NCBI RefSeq assembly: GCF_037338445.1
Contig: NZ_CP147838.1
Span: forward strand, 496,001-560,000
Direction of reading: 5' to 3'
Origin: Salinibaculum sp. SYNS191
GTDB lineage: Archaea; Halobacteriota; Halobacteria; Halobacteriales; Haloarculaceae
Length of the DNA stretch: 64,000 nt
The notes beneath the pieces were generated by a model. The model was not told where the DNA came from. It saw only the letters and a program-made list of their open reading frames with translations, and searched no databases. Position 1 is the stretch's first letter; each line of letters begins with the position of its first letter. A program made the translations under genes and the position numbers. This document shows, in pieces, positions 1 through 7,668 of the stretch.

Positions 1-418
1 CGTGGGGAATGCCGGCCTCCAGGAACTCGTCGCTGACCGTCTCGTAGCCCAGCGACGCGTAGAACTCCTCGACGGCAGTCTGCGCGTGCAGGTCGACGGT
101 CGAACAGCCCTGCTCGCGTGCCTCGGCTTCGAGGTGTTCCATCAGCCGTCGACCCAGCCCCTCGCCGCGGTGCTCGGCGCGGACGGCGACGCGTTCGGCC
201 TTCGCCGTCTCGTCGTCGACGTACCGGACGCGCGCGGTGCCGACAGGGCGGTCGGTATCGGTCTCGTAGACGACGACGTGTGTCGCCTCGTCGTCCCTGC
301 CGTCCATCTCCTCGGCCTCGGAGACGCCCTGCTCCTCGATGAAGACTGTCCGGCGGACGTCGTGGGCGTCCGCCAGCGTCGCCTCGCCGTCCACCCGACG
401 GACCACGTACCCTGTCAT
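1..418 (-). CDS. GNAT-family N-acetyltransferase, partial (C-terminus cut by window edge)
   Basis: Reading the minus strand from an ATG at 416-418 gives an open frame that runs off the left edge. The product begins MTGYVVRRVDGEATLADAHD and contains VRRTVFIEEQGV, then GTARVRYVDDETAKAERVAV, then the acetyl-CoA pyrophosphate loop AEHRGEGLGRRLM, then an EEFYASLGY segment. This order is typical of GNAT acetyltransferases. The FIEEQGV start resembles the ElaA/YjcF branch, which is known for small-molecule or protein N-acetylation, but the substrate cannot be told. Probably only the last ten or so residues are missing. The gene is divergent from the zinc microprotein at 534. Confidence 0.85.
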   Translation of the reverse strand, partial: MTGYVVRRVDGEATLADAHDVRRTVFIEEQGVSEAEEMDGRDDEATHVVVYETDTDRPVGTARVRYVDDETAKAERVAVRAEHRGEGLGRRLMEHLEAEAREQGCSTVDLHAQTAVEEFYASLGYETVSDEFLEAGIPH

Positions 419-533
419 CACCGGTCGTTCGTCGGCGTCCTATCTCAGAGTTACGGGACGTGGCCGGTGCGGTCTGCGAGACTTGAAAGTGTCTGGGAAA
501 TTCATTTTGCGCTGCACGTCGAACGGGGAGTGT

Positions 534-662
534 ATGCCGAACTTCGAGACAGTGAACTGCAACAACTGTAGTAGAGATTTCAAGGCACACGCGAGCGCGG
601 AGGCCGCGGAGACGGGGTACTGCAGTCCGCGGTGTCAGACAGCGGGCGACGGCCTCGCCTGA
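534..662 (+). CDS. 42-residue CxxC zinc-finger microprotein
   Basis: The ATG at 534 opens a 42-residue frame with two CxxC-type pairs, CNNC near residue 9 and CSPRC near residue 30, separated by a short charged helix (KAHASAEAAE). This spacing fits one zinc knuckle. Very small CPxCG-type zinc proteins are abundant in haloarchaea and some affect growth or biofilm formation, but the role of this one is unknown. The ATG was preferred over upstream in-frame starts because the Cys-rich fold begins immediately after it. The stop lies one base before the convergent guaB stop. Confidence 0.7.
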   Translation: MPNFETVNCNNCSRDFKAHASAEAAETGYCSPRCQTAGDGLA

Positions 663-663
663 C

Positions 664-2148
664 TCAGTTCCCGTCGGGCGAGTAGTTCGGCGCCTCGTCG
701 GTGATGACCACGTCGTGGGGGTGACTCTCCTGCTGGCCGGCCGAGGAGACGCGGACGAACTCCGCGCGCTCCTTGAACTCCGGAATCGACTCCGCGCCGA
801 CGTAGCCCATGCCGGACTGCATCCCGCCGACGAGCTGGTGGAGTTCGGATTCCAGCGTCCCCTTGTACGGGGTTGCCGCTTCGACGCCCTCCGGGACGAA
901 GTCCTCGTCGTCCTCGGTGTCCTTCAGGTAGCGTTCGCCGCCGCCGGATTTCATCGCGCCGACGGAGCCCATCCCGCGGTACTGCTTGTACTTCTTGCCG
1001 TTCATCGTGATGACGCGACCGGGCGCCTCGTCGGTCCCGGCGAAGTAGGAGCCGAGCATCACCGCGTCCGCGCCGGCGGCGACGGCCTTGATAGCGTCGC
1101 CGGAGTAGCGGATGCCGCCGTCGGCGATGACCGGCACGTCGTGGGCGTCGGCCACGTCGGCGACCTGTGCGATAGCCGATATCTGGGGCATGCCTGCCCC
1201 GGTGACGACGCGCGTCGTACAGATGGAGCCGGGGCCGATGCCGACCTTCACGCCGTCGGCGAAGTCGATGACGTCCTCGGCGGCCTCGCGGGTCCCGATA
1301 TTGCCGACGACGACGTCGGCCCCGACCTCCCGTTTGATGTCGCGGGCGCTGTCGACGACGTTGCGGTTATGCGCGTGCGCGCAGTCGATGAACACCACGT
1401 CCGCGCCGGCCTCGTCGGCGGCCTGTGCGCGGTCCATCTCGAAGGGGCCGACGGCGACGCCGGCGCGGAGGTGGCCGTTCTCGTCGCGGGCGGCGTTGTC
1501 GTACTCGCGGCGCGCGAGGATGCCGGCCATCGTGACGAGGCCGACGAGGCGGTTGCCCCCGTCCACGATGGGGACGCGCTCTATCTTGTGCTCGTACATG
1601 AGTTCCAGCGCCTCGCGGGGCGTGACCTCCTCGCCGGCGGTGACGACCTCGTCGGTCATCGCCTCGCTGACGGCGTCGGACTCGCCGACTTCCAGGTACG
1701 GACGGATGTCGGTGCCGGAGATGATACCGAGCACTTCGCCGTCGTCGCTGACGACCGGGGCACCGGAGACGCCGCGGCGCTCCATCATTCGGTCGACCTC
1801 GCGGACCGTCTGGTCCGGCGAGGCGGTGACCACGTCGCGGATGATGAGTTCGTCGGCGCGCTTGATGCGCTCTATCTCGGCGACCATCTCGTCGACGGTC
1901 ATGTTGCGGTGCAGGACGCCGAGGCCGCCGTGGCGCGCCATCGCGATCGCCATGTCGCTCTCGGTGACGGTGTCCATCGCCGCCGTGAGCACGGGGACGT
2001 TCAGCGAGACGTTCTTCGAGACCCGCGTGGCCGTGTCGGCCTCGTCGGGTTCGATGTGACTCTCTTTCGGTCGCAGCAGTACGTCGTCGAATGTCAACGC
2101 CTCCGGCACCCGGAGTTTCTCTGAGAAGGGCTCGGACTCGTTCGCCAT
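664..2148 (-). CDS. guaB: Inosine-5'-monophosphate dehydrogenase
   Basis: This 494-residue protein oxidises IMP to XMP with NAD, the committed step of GTP synthesis in the cytosol. It has the (beta/alpha)8 barrel start (LTFDDVLLRP, residues 19-28), an inserted CBS pair at about 104-218, the catalytic loop GPGSICTTR with nucleophile Cys310, and the later flap segment YRGMGSVGAM. The length matches the full-size CBS-containing family. A longer upstream frame exists, but the ATG at 2146-2148 gives the conserved N-terminus MANESEPFSEKLRVPEALTF. The gene is monocistronic and convergent with the zinc microprotein. Confidence 0.97.
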   Translation of the reverse strand: MANESEPFSEKLRVPEALTFDDVLLRPKESHIEPDEADTATRVSKNVSLNVPVLTAAMDTVTESDMAIAMARHGGLGVLHRNMTVDEMVAEIERIKRADELIIRDVVTASPDQTVREVDRMMERRGVSGAPVVSDDGEVLGIISGTDIRPYLEVGESDAVSEAMTDEVVTAGEEVTPREALELMYEHKIERVPIVDGGNRLVGLVTMAGILARREYDNAARDENGHLRAGVAVGPFEMDRAQAADEAGADVVFIDCAHAHNRNVVDSARDIKREVGADVVVGNIGTREAAEDVIDFADGVKVGIGPGSICTTRVVTGAGMPQISAIAQVADVADAHDVPVIADGGIRYSGDAIKAVAAGADAVMLGSYFAGTDEAPGRVITMNGKKYKQYRGMGSVGAMKSGGGERYLKDTEDDEDFVPEGVEAATPYKGTLESELHQLVGGMQSGMGYVGAESIPEFKERAEFVRVSSAGQQESHPHDVVITDEAPNYSPDGN

Positions 2149-2618
2149 GTAAACCGTCGTCGGGCGTCGCTCAAAAGGGTTGCGAGATTCGCCAGTCGTG
2201 CCCCGTCGACACATGGCCCACGGGCAAACCAGAGGGTCCTGCCGGTGACAATCGCAGGGGGCAGCTACCGCTTCCCTCGAAGGAACTTCGCCGGTGCACA
2301 CATCCGGGAATCGATGGGCGATTTCACACATTCCGCCCAGAAACAACGCGCGAATCTGGATGTGCGTACGGTGTGGTGCCGCTTCTCACACAATATTTTT
2401 ACTCCGATGGCGCAATATTTACGACTATGTACTCCGCTGGTCCCACTTGCGGATGTATCGCCGCCAGGCTGTCGCGCTCGACGGAGAGCGTGACGAATAC
2501 ATTTTCCGTGGGACCCAACTTCGACGCGGAGTCGCCGGTGCGGGACCTCGGTCCACGAGCGGACAGGCTCGTACCGCAACACCCACCGGCCTCGGGAGAC
2601 GGCCACCGGCCCTGAGCG
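2149..2618. other. Intergenic region between guaB and the DUF5794 gene, two TATA-like elements
   Basis: These 470 bases separate two divergent genes and hold no frame I can support. Two plus-strand TATA-like stretches, near 2393-2399 and 2412-2418, stand out in otherwise GC-rich DNA, but neither is at leaderless distance from the ATG at 2619. A frame starting at 2426 and ending at 2615 (MYSAGPTCGC...) has no recognisable domain. The region must contain the guaB promoter on the minus strand. A small RNA or a microprotein remains possible. Confidence 0.4.
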
Positions 2619-3500
2619 ATGAGTAGCTCCCGACACCCGATTGCGCTGTCCATCGAGCGGAAGGTCGGCGACGCGACGAAGCTGCTTGCTATCGTGATGT
2701 GTCTCCCGCTGGTCGACGGCCTGTTCCCCGCGCTCGTGCTCGCGGGCGCGCTCGACAGCATCACCGGCATCGTACAGGTCGGCCTGCTGGTGTTCGGCGG
2801 CAGCGCGACGGTCGCCGTCATCATCGCCGAAATGGACGACTCGCCGCGAAGCCAGGCACGAATCGTCCTCGGCGTCGGCGCTGTCGTGACGAGCGTCGCC
2901 GTCGTCGAGGCTGCGCTGGCGCCGACCATCGCCGGCGTGTTGAACCTCGTCATCTTCGAGCGCTTCGCCGGTCTCGTCATCCTCGCAGTCGCCGCGAGGA
3001 CCGCCAGCGCCCGCATCGGGGAGTACCTGCCCCGACCGGCGGTCATCGTCGCGCTGGGGTTCGTCGCCAGCGTCGACCCCGCCGGCGCGGCGCTGGTCGT
3101 CGACGCGCGACCGGAACTGATGCTTCGCGCGGCAGCGGCAGCGGGCATCGGCGTCACGTTCGCGCTCGTCGTCGCACTGGTCAGCCCGTGGCTGCGCAAC
3201 GCAGTCCACCTGGACCGCTTCCGGTTCGGGAGCGCGGTCGCACTCGGCGTGCTCCCGCTGTCGGTCTTCGGCGTCATCCCGGCCAACGCACCGCTCGCAC
3301 TGGCGGTGCTCGTCATGACTGCGGTGTTCGCCTTCGAACCGGGCCGGGCCCGCGAGCGCGACTGGGAGTACGAACCCGACGACATCGACATCACCGCCGC
3401 GCTCTCCAACGACACCAGCCCGAGCAGCCGGCCCGTCGAGGAGCGGGTCGACGGCAGCGACGGCGGCGACTACGACGACGAACAGCTCCCCTGGCTGTAG
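2619..3500 (+). CDS. DUF5794 family multi-spanning membrane protein
   Basis: This 293-residue protein is almost entirely hydrophobic up to about residue 245, with around seven membrane segments (for example LPLVDGLFPALVLAGAL and FGGSATVAVIIAE). It ends in an acidic Ser/Asp/Gly-rich cytoplasmic-type tail ending DDEQLPWL. The sequence matches my memory of DUF5794, a family known from haloarchaea with no assigned function. It is followed 42 bases later by a DUF5795 gene, so the two are probably co-transcribed. The start is an ATG preceded by GAGCG, with no strong ribosome-binding site. Confidence 0.8.
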   Translation: MSSSRHPIALSIERKVGDATKLLAIVMCLPLVDGLFPALVLAGALDSITGIVQVGLLVFGGSATVAVIIAEMDDSPRSQARIVLGVGAVVTSVAVVEAALAPTIAGVLNLVIFERFAGLVILAVAARTASARIGEYLPRPAVIVALGFVASVDPAGAALVVDARPELMLRAAAAAGIGVTFALVVALVSPWLRNAVHLDRFRFGSAVALGVLPLSVFGVIPANAPLALAVLVMTAVFAFEPGRARERDWEYEPDDIDITAALSNDTSPSSRPVEERVDGSDGGDYDDEQLPWL

Positions 3501-3542
3501 CCGACAGCAAGGCTTAGGGCCGCGGCTCTCGCATACGTGGGC

Positions 3543-3770
3543 ATGGCAGAGAACCGCGTGGTTCAGGGGCGGATGGTCACTCCGGAGAGTCTCGCAGAAC
3601 TCATCGAGGGTGAGGACGTGATGGACGCGGAGCCGATTGGCGACGCCGACCGCGAGTGCCCGGAGTGCGAGGGCGACGTGCTCGAAGTCGGATACATGCC
3701 GTCGGCGCTGGAGTTCGTCACGGGATGGAAGTGCCAGGACTGCGACTGGTCGGACACCGACCGGGAGTAA
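3543..3770 (+). CDS. DUF5795 family zinc-ribbon protein
   Basis: This is a 75-residue protein beginning MAENRVVQGRMVTPE. It has an acidic helix (LIEGEDVMDAEPIG) and one four-cysteine zinc ribbon made of CPEC and CQDC. The architecture matches the haloarchaeal DUF5795 family. An in-frame GTG lies two codons upstream, but the ATG at 3543 gives the family N-terminus. It sits directly behind the DUF5794 membrane protein and before tRNA-Trp. A nucleic-acid or protein-binding role is plausible for a zinc ribbon, but none is established. Confidence 0.8.
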   Translation: MAENRVVQGRMVTPESLAELIEGEDVMDAEPIGDADRECPECEGDVLEVGYMPSALEFVTGWKCQDCDWSDTDRE

Positions 3771-3810
3771 TCGAAATTCCTTTAGGCCGTTTCGTCCAAC
3801 GGTGGAGTGC

Positions 3811-3986
3811 GGGCTCGTGGCCTAGTCCGGGAAGGCGGCTGACTCCAGAGGCTACGCGCCTGGGACGAGACTCCAGCTGATATACTGAGTGGCCGGCTGA
3901 TCACCGGCCACCTTGATGACCCTCTGGAGTTCCGAGGCGCATCCGGAGATATCAGCCGATCGGGGGTTCAAATCCCTCCGAGCCCA
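3811..3986 (+). tRNA. tRNA-Trp (CCA) with a 102-base intron
   Basis: The acceptor arms GGGCTCG (3811-3817) and CGAGCCC (3979-3985) pair, with discriminator A3986. The D arm, anticodon stem GCTGA/TCAGC (3838-3842 with 3952-3956) and T loop TTCAAAT are all present. The anticodon CCA is at 3845-3847. An intron of 102 bases (3849-3950) interrupts the anticodon loop between G37 and A38, the site used in haloarchaeal tRNA-Trp, where the archaeal splicing endonuclease cuts a bulge-helix-bulge. No CCA tail is encoded. A T-run follows at 3992. Confidence 0.95.
3849..3950 (+). ncRNA. tRNA-Trp intron acting as a box C/D methylation guide
   Basis: Inside the intron, GCTGATAT lies one base before a CTGA box (D'). 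It is the exact complement of ATATCAGC at the intron/exon-2 junction, and counting five bases upstream of the box points to U39. A second guide, CTCTGGAGT, follows a TTGATGA box (C') and is complementary to ACTCCAGAG around the anticodon. Five bases upstream of a CCGA motif it points to C34. The intron therefore carries both guides for Cm34 and Um39, as established for haloarchaeal tRNA-Trp introns. The second D box is CCGA rather than CUGA. Confidence 0.85.
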
Positions 3987-3991
3987 TTCCG

Positions 3992-3996
3992 TTTTT
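3992..3996 (+). terminator. T-run after tRNA-Trp
   Basis: Five consecutive T residues begin six bases after the discriminator base of tRNA-Trp. Archaeal RNA polymerase commonly terminates at short T-tracts, so this is the likely end of the primary transcript. Confidence 0.4.
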
Positions 3997-4101
3997 ATAG
4001 GTTTCGCCGGATTAGTCGCACGAGAACACCTATTCGTTCGGGGAATATGACCAATTTGTGAGTAACTGGGCACCTGTCTGGTCGTATCGGAGACCCGAGC
4101 A

Positions 4102-4111
4102 TGGTGTACCA
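4102..4111. promoter_or_regulatory. TGGTGTACCA motif upstream of the first winged-helix gene
   Basis: The ten bases TGGTGTACCA lie about 12 bases upstream of the TATA-like stretch (about 4124-4131) of the gene at 4150. The same ten bases form part of the left arm of the inverted repeat before the HTH gene at 5001 (4918-4927), and the complementary form TGGTACACCA forms part of the right arm. The shared word suggests one regulator acting on both promoters. Confidence 0.45.
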
Positions 4112-4149
4112 GCGCGTACCTTCTTTTGTTAAGATAGCAATATGAAAGT

Positions 4150-4482
4150 ATGGAGAGCAAGGGGCGAGAGTCGACATTCGACGATATATTAGATGCGCTT
4201 GCAAACCCGTACCGTCGGCAGTTACTCGTCGCGCTGTTAGCTCACAATCCGCAGGACGACGACGACCGCGACCCACTCGACGTGATTCCAGCACCGGACG
4301 AGCCGGAGGTCCTCCAGACAGAACTCGTCCACGTCCACCTGCCGAAACTCGCGGACAGGGGGTACATCTCGTGGAATCGTGAGGACAACACGATTAGCAA
4401 AGGCCCGAACTGGGACGAAATTGCCCCGCTTCTCGAACTCATCGACACCCACCGGGACGAACTTCCGGACGGGTGGCTCTAG
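4150..4482 (+). CDS. Small winged-helix protein (DUF7344/ArsR-like), paralogue of 5849-6172
   Basis: This 110-residue protein contains DALANPYRRQLLVALLAHNP near the N-terminus, an acidic linker, then LVHVHLPKLADRGYISW and a C-terminal LLELIDTHRDELPDGW. The two blocks read as the recognition core and wing of a small winged-helix domain of the type common in haloarchaea. The start ATG lies about 27 bases after a TATA-like stretch, so a leaderless message is likely. A close paralogue lies 1.7 kb downstream with nearly identical blocks, the two flanking a bacterio-opsin-activator-type regulator. DNA binding is inferred from fold and target genes are unknown. Confidence 0.75.
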   Translation: MESKGRESTFDDILDALANPYRRQLLVALLAHNPQDDDDRDPLDVIPAPDEPEVLQTELVHVHLPKLADRGYISWNREDNTISKGPNWDEIAPLLELIDTHRDELPDGWL

Positions 4483-4580
4483 CTCAGCCTCTGACCACTG
4501 GAGCGGCAGACGCTTCCGGAGTTCCAGGTTTGTCGGACGCTTCGGTCACCCTCGGCACAGTGGACAGCAGGGGGGACCAC

Positions 4581-4778
4581 TCACTCCTCGTCGTCGCGGT
4601 CTCTCGCCAGTTCGATTATCTCGACTTCCCAGTCGTGGGTCGACCCGCGCGTCTGGAACTCCCACGCGCCGCGGACGTCGACGTTCGCTTCGGTCGCTTT
4701 CTCGACCGCGGCCGCGAGGACAGCCTCGAACTCTTCTGCATTTTCTATCGAAACGTCGGTGAGTATATCACGTGTCAT
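4581..4778 (-). CDS. Conserved-looking 65-residue hypothetical protein
   Basis: The minus-strand frame from ATG 4776-4778 encodes MTRDILTDVSIENAEEFEAV, an Ala/Glu-rich helix (VLAAAVEKATEANVD), a segment WEFQTRGSTHDWEVEI, and an acidic end RDRDDEE. The alternation of an amphipathic helix with two short strands looks like a genuine small fold, and the frame has normal haloarchaeal acidity. It is antisense to a weak plus-strand frame, which I rejected. No function is recognised. It is convergent with the winged-helix gene at 4150. Confidence 0.6.
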   Translation of the reverse strand: MTRDILTDVSIENAEEFEAVLAAAVEKATEANVDVRGAWEFQTRGSTHDWEVEIIELARDRDDEE

Positions 4779-4913
4779 GGGAGAGTGAGCCGTCTGACCT
4801 CGACTCGAAGAGTGTAACGACCCGCGACCTCTTCGTCTCTGACGAGGCCTTCTCCGGGTAGAGCGTTCGGTCTACCTCACCGCAGGTGGGCCACACTCAA
4901 ATGCCTACCGTTG

Positions 4914-4958
4914 TGCTTGGTGTACCATGCATCTCGTTGCCGGTTGGTACACCAAGCA
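4914..4958. promoter_or_regulatory. Perfect 14-base inverted repeat operator upstream of the HTH gene
   Basis: TGCTTGGTGTACCA (4914-4927) and its exact reverse complement TGGTACACCAAGCA (4945-4958) are separated by 17 bases. A TATA-like TTATTTA (4963-4969) begins five bases after the right arm, and the gene starts at 5001. The arm centres are 31 bases apart, about three helical turns, so a dimeric or tetrameric regulator could bind both arms on one DNA face next to the TFB/TBP site. Autoregulation by the downstream HTH protein is the simplest reading. Confidence 0.7.
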
Positions 4959-5000
4959 TCCCTTATTTACCCGGCACGTACAGAAGATAGGACCAAACGA

Positions 5001-5684
5001 ATGGCCGTCATAGCTCACATCCGGATACCCGCCGAGTCATTCGAACTCGGGCGCATTCTCGAACTGGAATCCGGTACAACAATCGAACTCGAAACCATGG
5101 TGCCCCTCGGCGAGAAGGCAGTCCCGTTCTTTTCGGTGACCGAGGAGGTGCACGAATCCTTCGAGCAGCGGGTGCAAAATCACCCGTCGGTCGATGATAT
5201 CGTGGAGGTGAGCCGCCACGACAACGAACGGCTGTATTCGCTCGACTGGAACATCGCCCGGGACGTGTTCTTTCAAGGTGTCATGGAAGGCCAGGGGCAG
5301 TTACTGAGTGCGAAAGGAACCCCGGCCGAGTGGGAGTTCGAACTCCGGTTTCCGACCCACGAGGCACTCAGCGAGTTCCAGAAGTACTGTTCGAACGCGC
5401 ACATTTCCCTCGAAGTCGGCCGCGTCTACAACCCGGTTCGTCCCGGCACGGGCGCGTGGTACGGGCTGACACCCGCCCAGCGGGAGACACTCGTTCTGGC
5501 AGTCGAGGGTGGCTACTATTCGATTCCCCGGGAGATATCGACACAAGACCTCGCCGACGCCCTGGACATCTCCGACCAGGCGGTCACCGAACGATTGCGC
5601 CGGGCAATCCATACTCTCGTCGAGAACACGCTCATCGCCATGGAAGCGGCCGAGGCGGAGGAGTTCGCACCAGTCGAGGACTGA
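5001..5684 (+). CDS. Bacterio-opsin activator (BAT)/HTH_10 family transcriptional regulator
   Basis: This 227-residue protein has an N-terminal beta-rich sensor-like domain of the BAT type (residues about 1-150, starting MAVIAHIRIPAESFELGRIL). It ends in the HTH_10 domain at about 158-212 (LTPAQRETLVLAVEGGYYS, then TQDLADALDISDQAVTERLR). This family regulates diverse haloarchaeal genes and is named after the bacterio-opsin activator. The ATG at 5001 is about 32 bases after a TATA-like element that directly follows the perfect inverted repeat at 4914-4958. The ligand and targets are unknown, and the C-terminus is acidic (EAEEFAPVED). Confidence 0.9.
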   Translation: MAVIAHIRIPAESFELGRILELESGTTIELETMVPLGEKAVPFFSVTEEVHESFEQRVQNHPSVDDIVEVSRHDNERLYSLDWNIARDVFFQGVMEGQGQLLSAKGTPAEWEFELRFPTHEALSEFQKYCSNAHISLEVGRVYNPVRPGTGAWYGLTPAQRETLVLAVEGGYYSIPREISTQDLADALDISDQAVTERLRRAIHTLVENTLIAMEAAEAEEFAPVED

Positions 5685-5848
5685 CGTCGGTGGGTTTCGA
5701 GCGGTGTAACCCCGCGGACGGGAGAAGGGGACCACGGGACGGCATCCTGTGAGACCGTCGGTACCAGCGCCGAGACGTGCCCGAAAACGACAGTCCGGTG
5801 AGTTGTCAGCGGAATTGCTAAGTCTGTCGACACACAGATACGTTAGTG

Positions 5849-6172
5849 ATGGAGGGGGACCGCTGGGGAGACCGGTTTCGCGCGCTCGCTAACCCATACC
5901 GGCGGCAACTACTCGTCGCATTGCTGGAACACAATCCACAGCGCGACGACGACGTCGACCCGCTCGACCACGTGACCGCCGCCGAAGCGGACGCAGAACA
6001 GTTCCGGGCGACGCTGACCCACGTACACCTGCCGAAACTCGCGGAGCTGGGCTACATCGACTGGGACAGAGAGACCGGAAACATCAACAGAGGGCCGAAC
6101 TGGGACGCCGCCGCCTCACTGTTGCAGTTGATTCGAGACCACCGCGACGAACTCCCCGACGGGTGGCGCTGA
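5849..6172 (+). CDS. Small winged-helix protein (DUF7344/ArsR-like), second paralogue
   Basis: This 107-residue protein shares the blocks ALANPYRRQLLVALLEHNP, LTHVHLPKLAELGYIDW and DHRDELPDGWR with the protein at 4150-4482. The strong identity inside the blocks and divergence of the acidic linker point to an old or selected duplication, not a recent copy. The ATG at 5849 was chosen; a GTG lies just before it. The gene is on the same strand as the HTH_10 gene and followed by a sensor kinase, which suggests a signalling neighbourhood. Confidence 0.75.
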   Translation: MEGDRWGDRFRALANPYRRQLLVALLEHNPQRDDDVDPLDHVTAAEADAEQFRATLTHVHLPKLAELGYIDWDRETGNINRGPNWDAAASLLQLIRDHRDELPDGWR

Positions 6173-6412
6173 CCGCGCTCGCAGGCCGGTCGAGAACTGC
6201 TATGTTATCACATCTGGTAATAGTTGGGTTTGTGATGGAACCCGAAAATCCAGCTATACCGTATTTACGGGTTTCTGAAGGAATTTAGCGGCCATTATCA
6301 GAACTGTCGCATCCACCCGAATTATTATCACACGCGATATCTAACCACCCACACAGGCACGGTCGGAGACTGGAGCGGACGCGACTGGCGTGGCCGGAGC
6401 GGAGACACCCAC

Positions 6413-7459
6413 ATGCACGTATCCAAACGCAGCCTCGGTGAGGGCTACATCGTCGGAACGGGCGTCGTCCTGGCGGTCGTTCTGGTCGGGCAGCTCCTGC
6501 GCAGCGAGCCGGGAGCCGCGCTGTGGAGCCTCGCCTGGAGCGTCCCCGTCGTCGTCCTCGTCGGAGCCGCGTTCTGGTTGCAGCGGCTCGACCTGACCAG
6601 CCAGCAGATATGGACCGTCGCGGAGTGCAGTTCGCTCGGCCTCGGCATCGGGACGCTGGTCCTGTTCGGCGTCGAAATCGGCACGCCAGCGGCACCGCTG
6701 TCGACGACGGGGTCTGTGCTCCTGGGCACGACGCTGTCGACGATGGCCGTCGCCGGCGCGTTCGCGGGGGTCACCTGCAGCGTCCACCAGGCGAAGCTCG
6801 ACCTCCGGCGGCAAAACGCCGTCCTGAACCGGGTGCTGCGGCACAACCTCCGCAACGACATGACCGTCGTCATGTGTATGCTGGACGACATCGACGCGGC
6901 GACGGACCAGGCCCACGAGGACACCATCGACCGGGCGAAAGAGAAGATAGAGTCACTCGTCAGGCTGACAGACAAGGTCAGGCGAGCCAGCGGCCCGCCG
7001 ACGGCCAACCGAGACCCGACGGAGCCAGTGGACCTCGCCAGACTCGTCGAACGGCGAGTCTCCGAACTGGACGATACCTACCCCGACGTGACCATCGAGA
7101 CGGCGCTACCCGGCGAGGCGCTGGCCTACGTCGACCACAGTTTCGGGCTCGTGGTCGACAACATCGTCGAGAGCGCGCGCTCGACTGACGCCGCGCCCGA
7201 CCTGGAAATCGCCGTCGAAACCGGAGCCAGCACCGTCAGCCTGTGCGTCGAGGACCGCAGCCGGACGATTCCACAGGCAGACCTCGCCGCCGTCGCGGGC
7301 GGGTCCGAAACCGCGCTGGAACACGGCCTCGGGGTGGAACTCTGGCTGGTGGAGTGGCTCGTCGACGCCAACAACGGCGATGTGACCTTCGACGCCGACG
7401 GCGAGGTGCGACGCATCACTGTCGAGGTCGACCGCGCGTCCGACCGCTGGCTGCAGTGA
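6413..7459 (+). CDS. Membrane-bound sensor histidine kinase with degenerate ATP-binding G1 box
   Basis: The 348-residue protein has four predicted membrane helices (about 12-29, 40-57, 74-91 and 100-121) and then a HisKA-type helix with NRVLRHNLRNDM, where His144 would be phosphorylated. The ATPase part retains VVDNIVES (N box, second Asn replaced by Ser) and GLGVELWLVEWLV (G2). In place of the usual DxGxG loop it reads VEDRSRTIP. ATP binding may therefore be weakened or lost. No response regulator with a receiver domain is adjacent. It lies 209 bases upstream of the giant secreted protein. Confidence 0.85.
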   Translation: MHVSKRSLGEGYIVGTGVVLAVVLVGQLLRSEPGAALWSLAWSVPVVVLVGAAFWLQRLDLTSQQIWTVAECSSLGLGIGTLVLFGVEIGTPAAPLSTTGSVLLGTTLSTMAVAGAFAGVTCSVHQAKLDLRRQNAVLNRVLRHNLRNDMTVVMCMLDDIDAATDQAHEDTIDRAKEKIESLVRLTDKVRRASGPPTANRDPTEPVDLARLVERRVSELDDTYPDVTIETALPGEALAYVDHSFGLVVDNIVESARSTDAAPDLEIAVETGASTVSLCVEDRSRTIPQADLAAVAGGSETALEHGLGVELWLVEWLVDANNGDVTFDADGEVRRITVEVDRASDRWLQ

Positions 7460-7668
7460 CCGGGCGATGCAGTGTCGACCCCAGGACCCATCGACTTGTT
7501 TCCGGGCTCTGTGAGGATAGGTGACACATCTCTCATCCAGATGACAGCCAACGGGTTCGTTCCCCGTAGACAGACTGTTGCAACTGCAGACATCCCGCAC
7601 GAGAGCGTGCCGGGACGGTAAGTAGACTCTTTATCGGAACTCCAGACAGTCAGAGCGAGTGACTACTG

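Noticed and set aside
715..2124. Long plus-strand open frame opposite guaB
   Set aside because: Antisense shadow of a high-GC gene: its residues are Asp/Val/Arg-rich without domain order, and guaB is certain.
2426..2615. Short frame MYSAGPTCGC before the DUF5794 gene
   Set aside because: No domain, not at leaderless distance from the TATA-like elements, and composition is not convincing.
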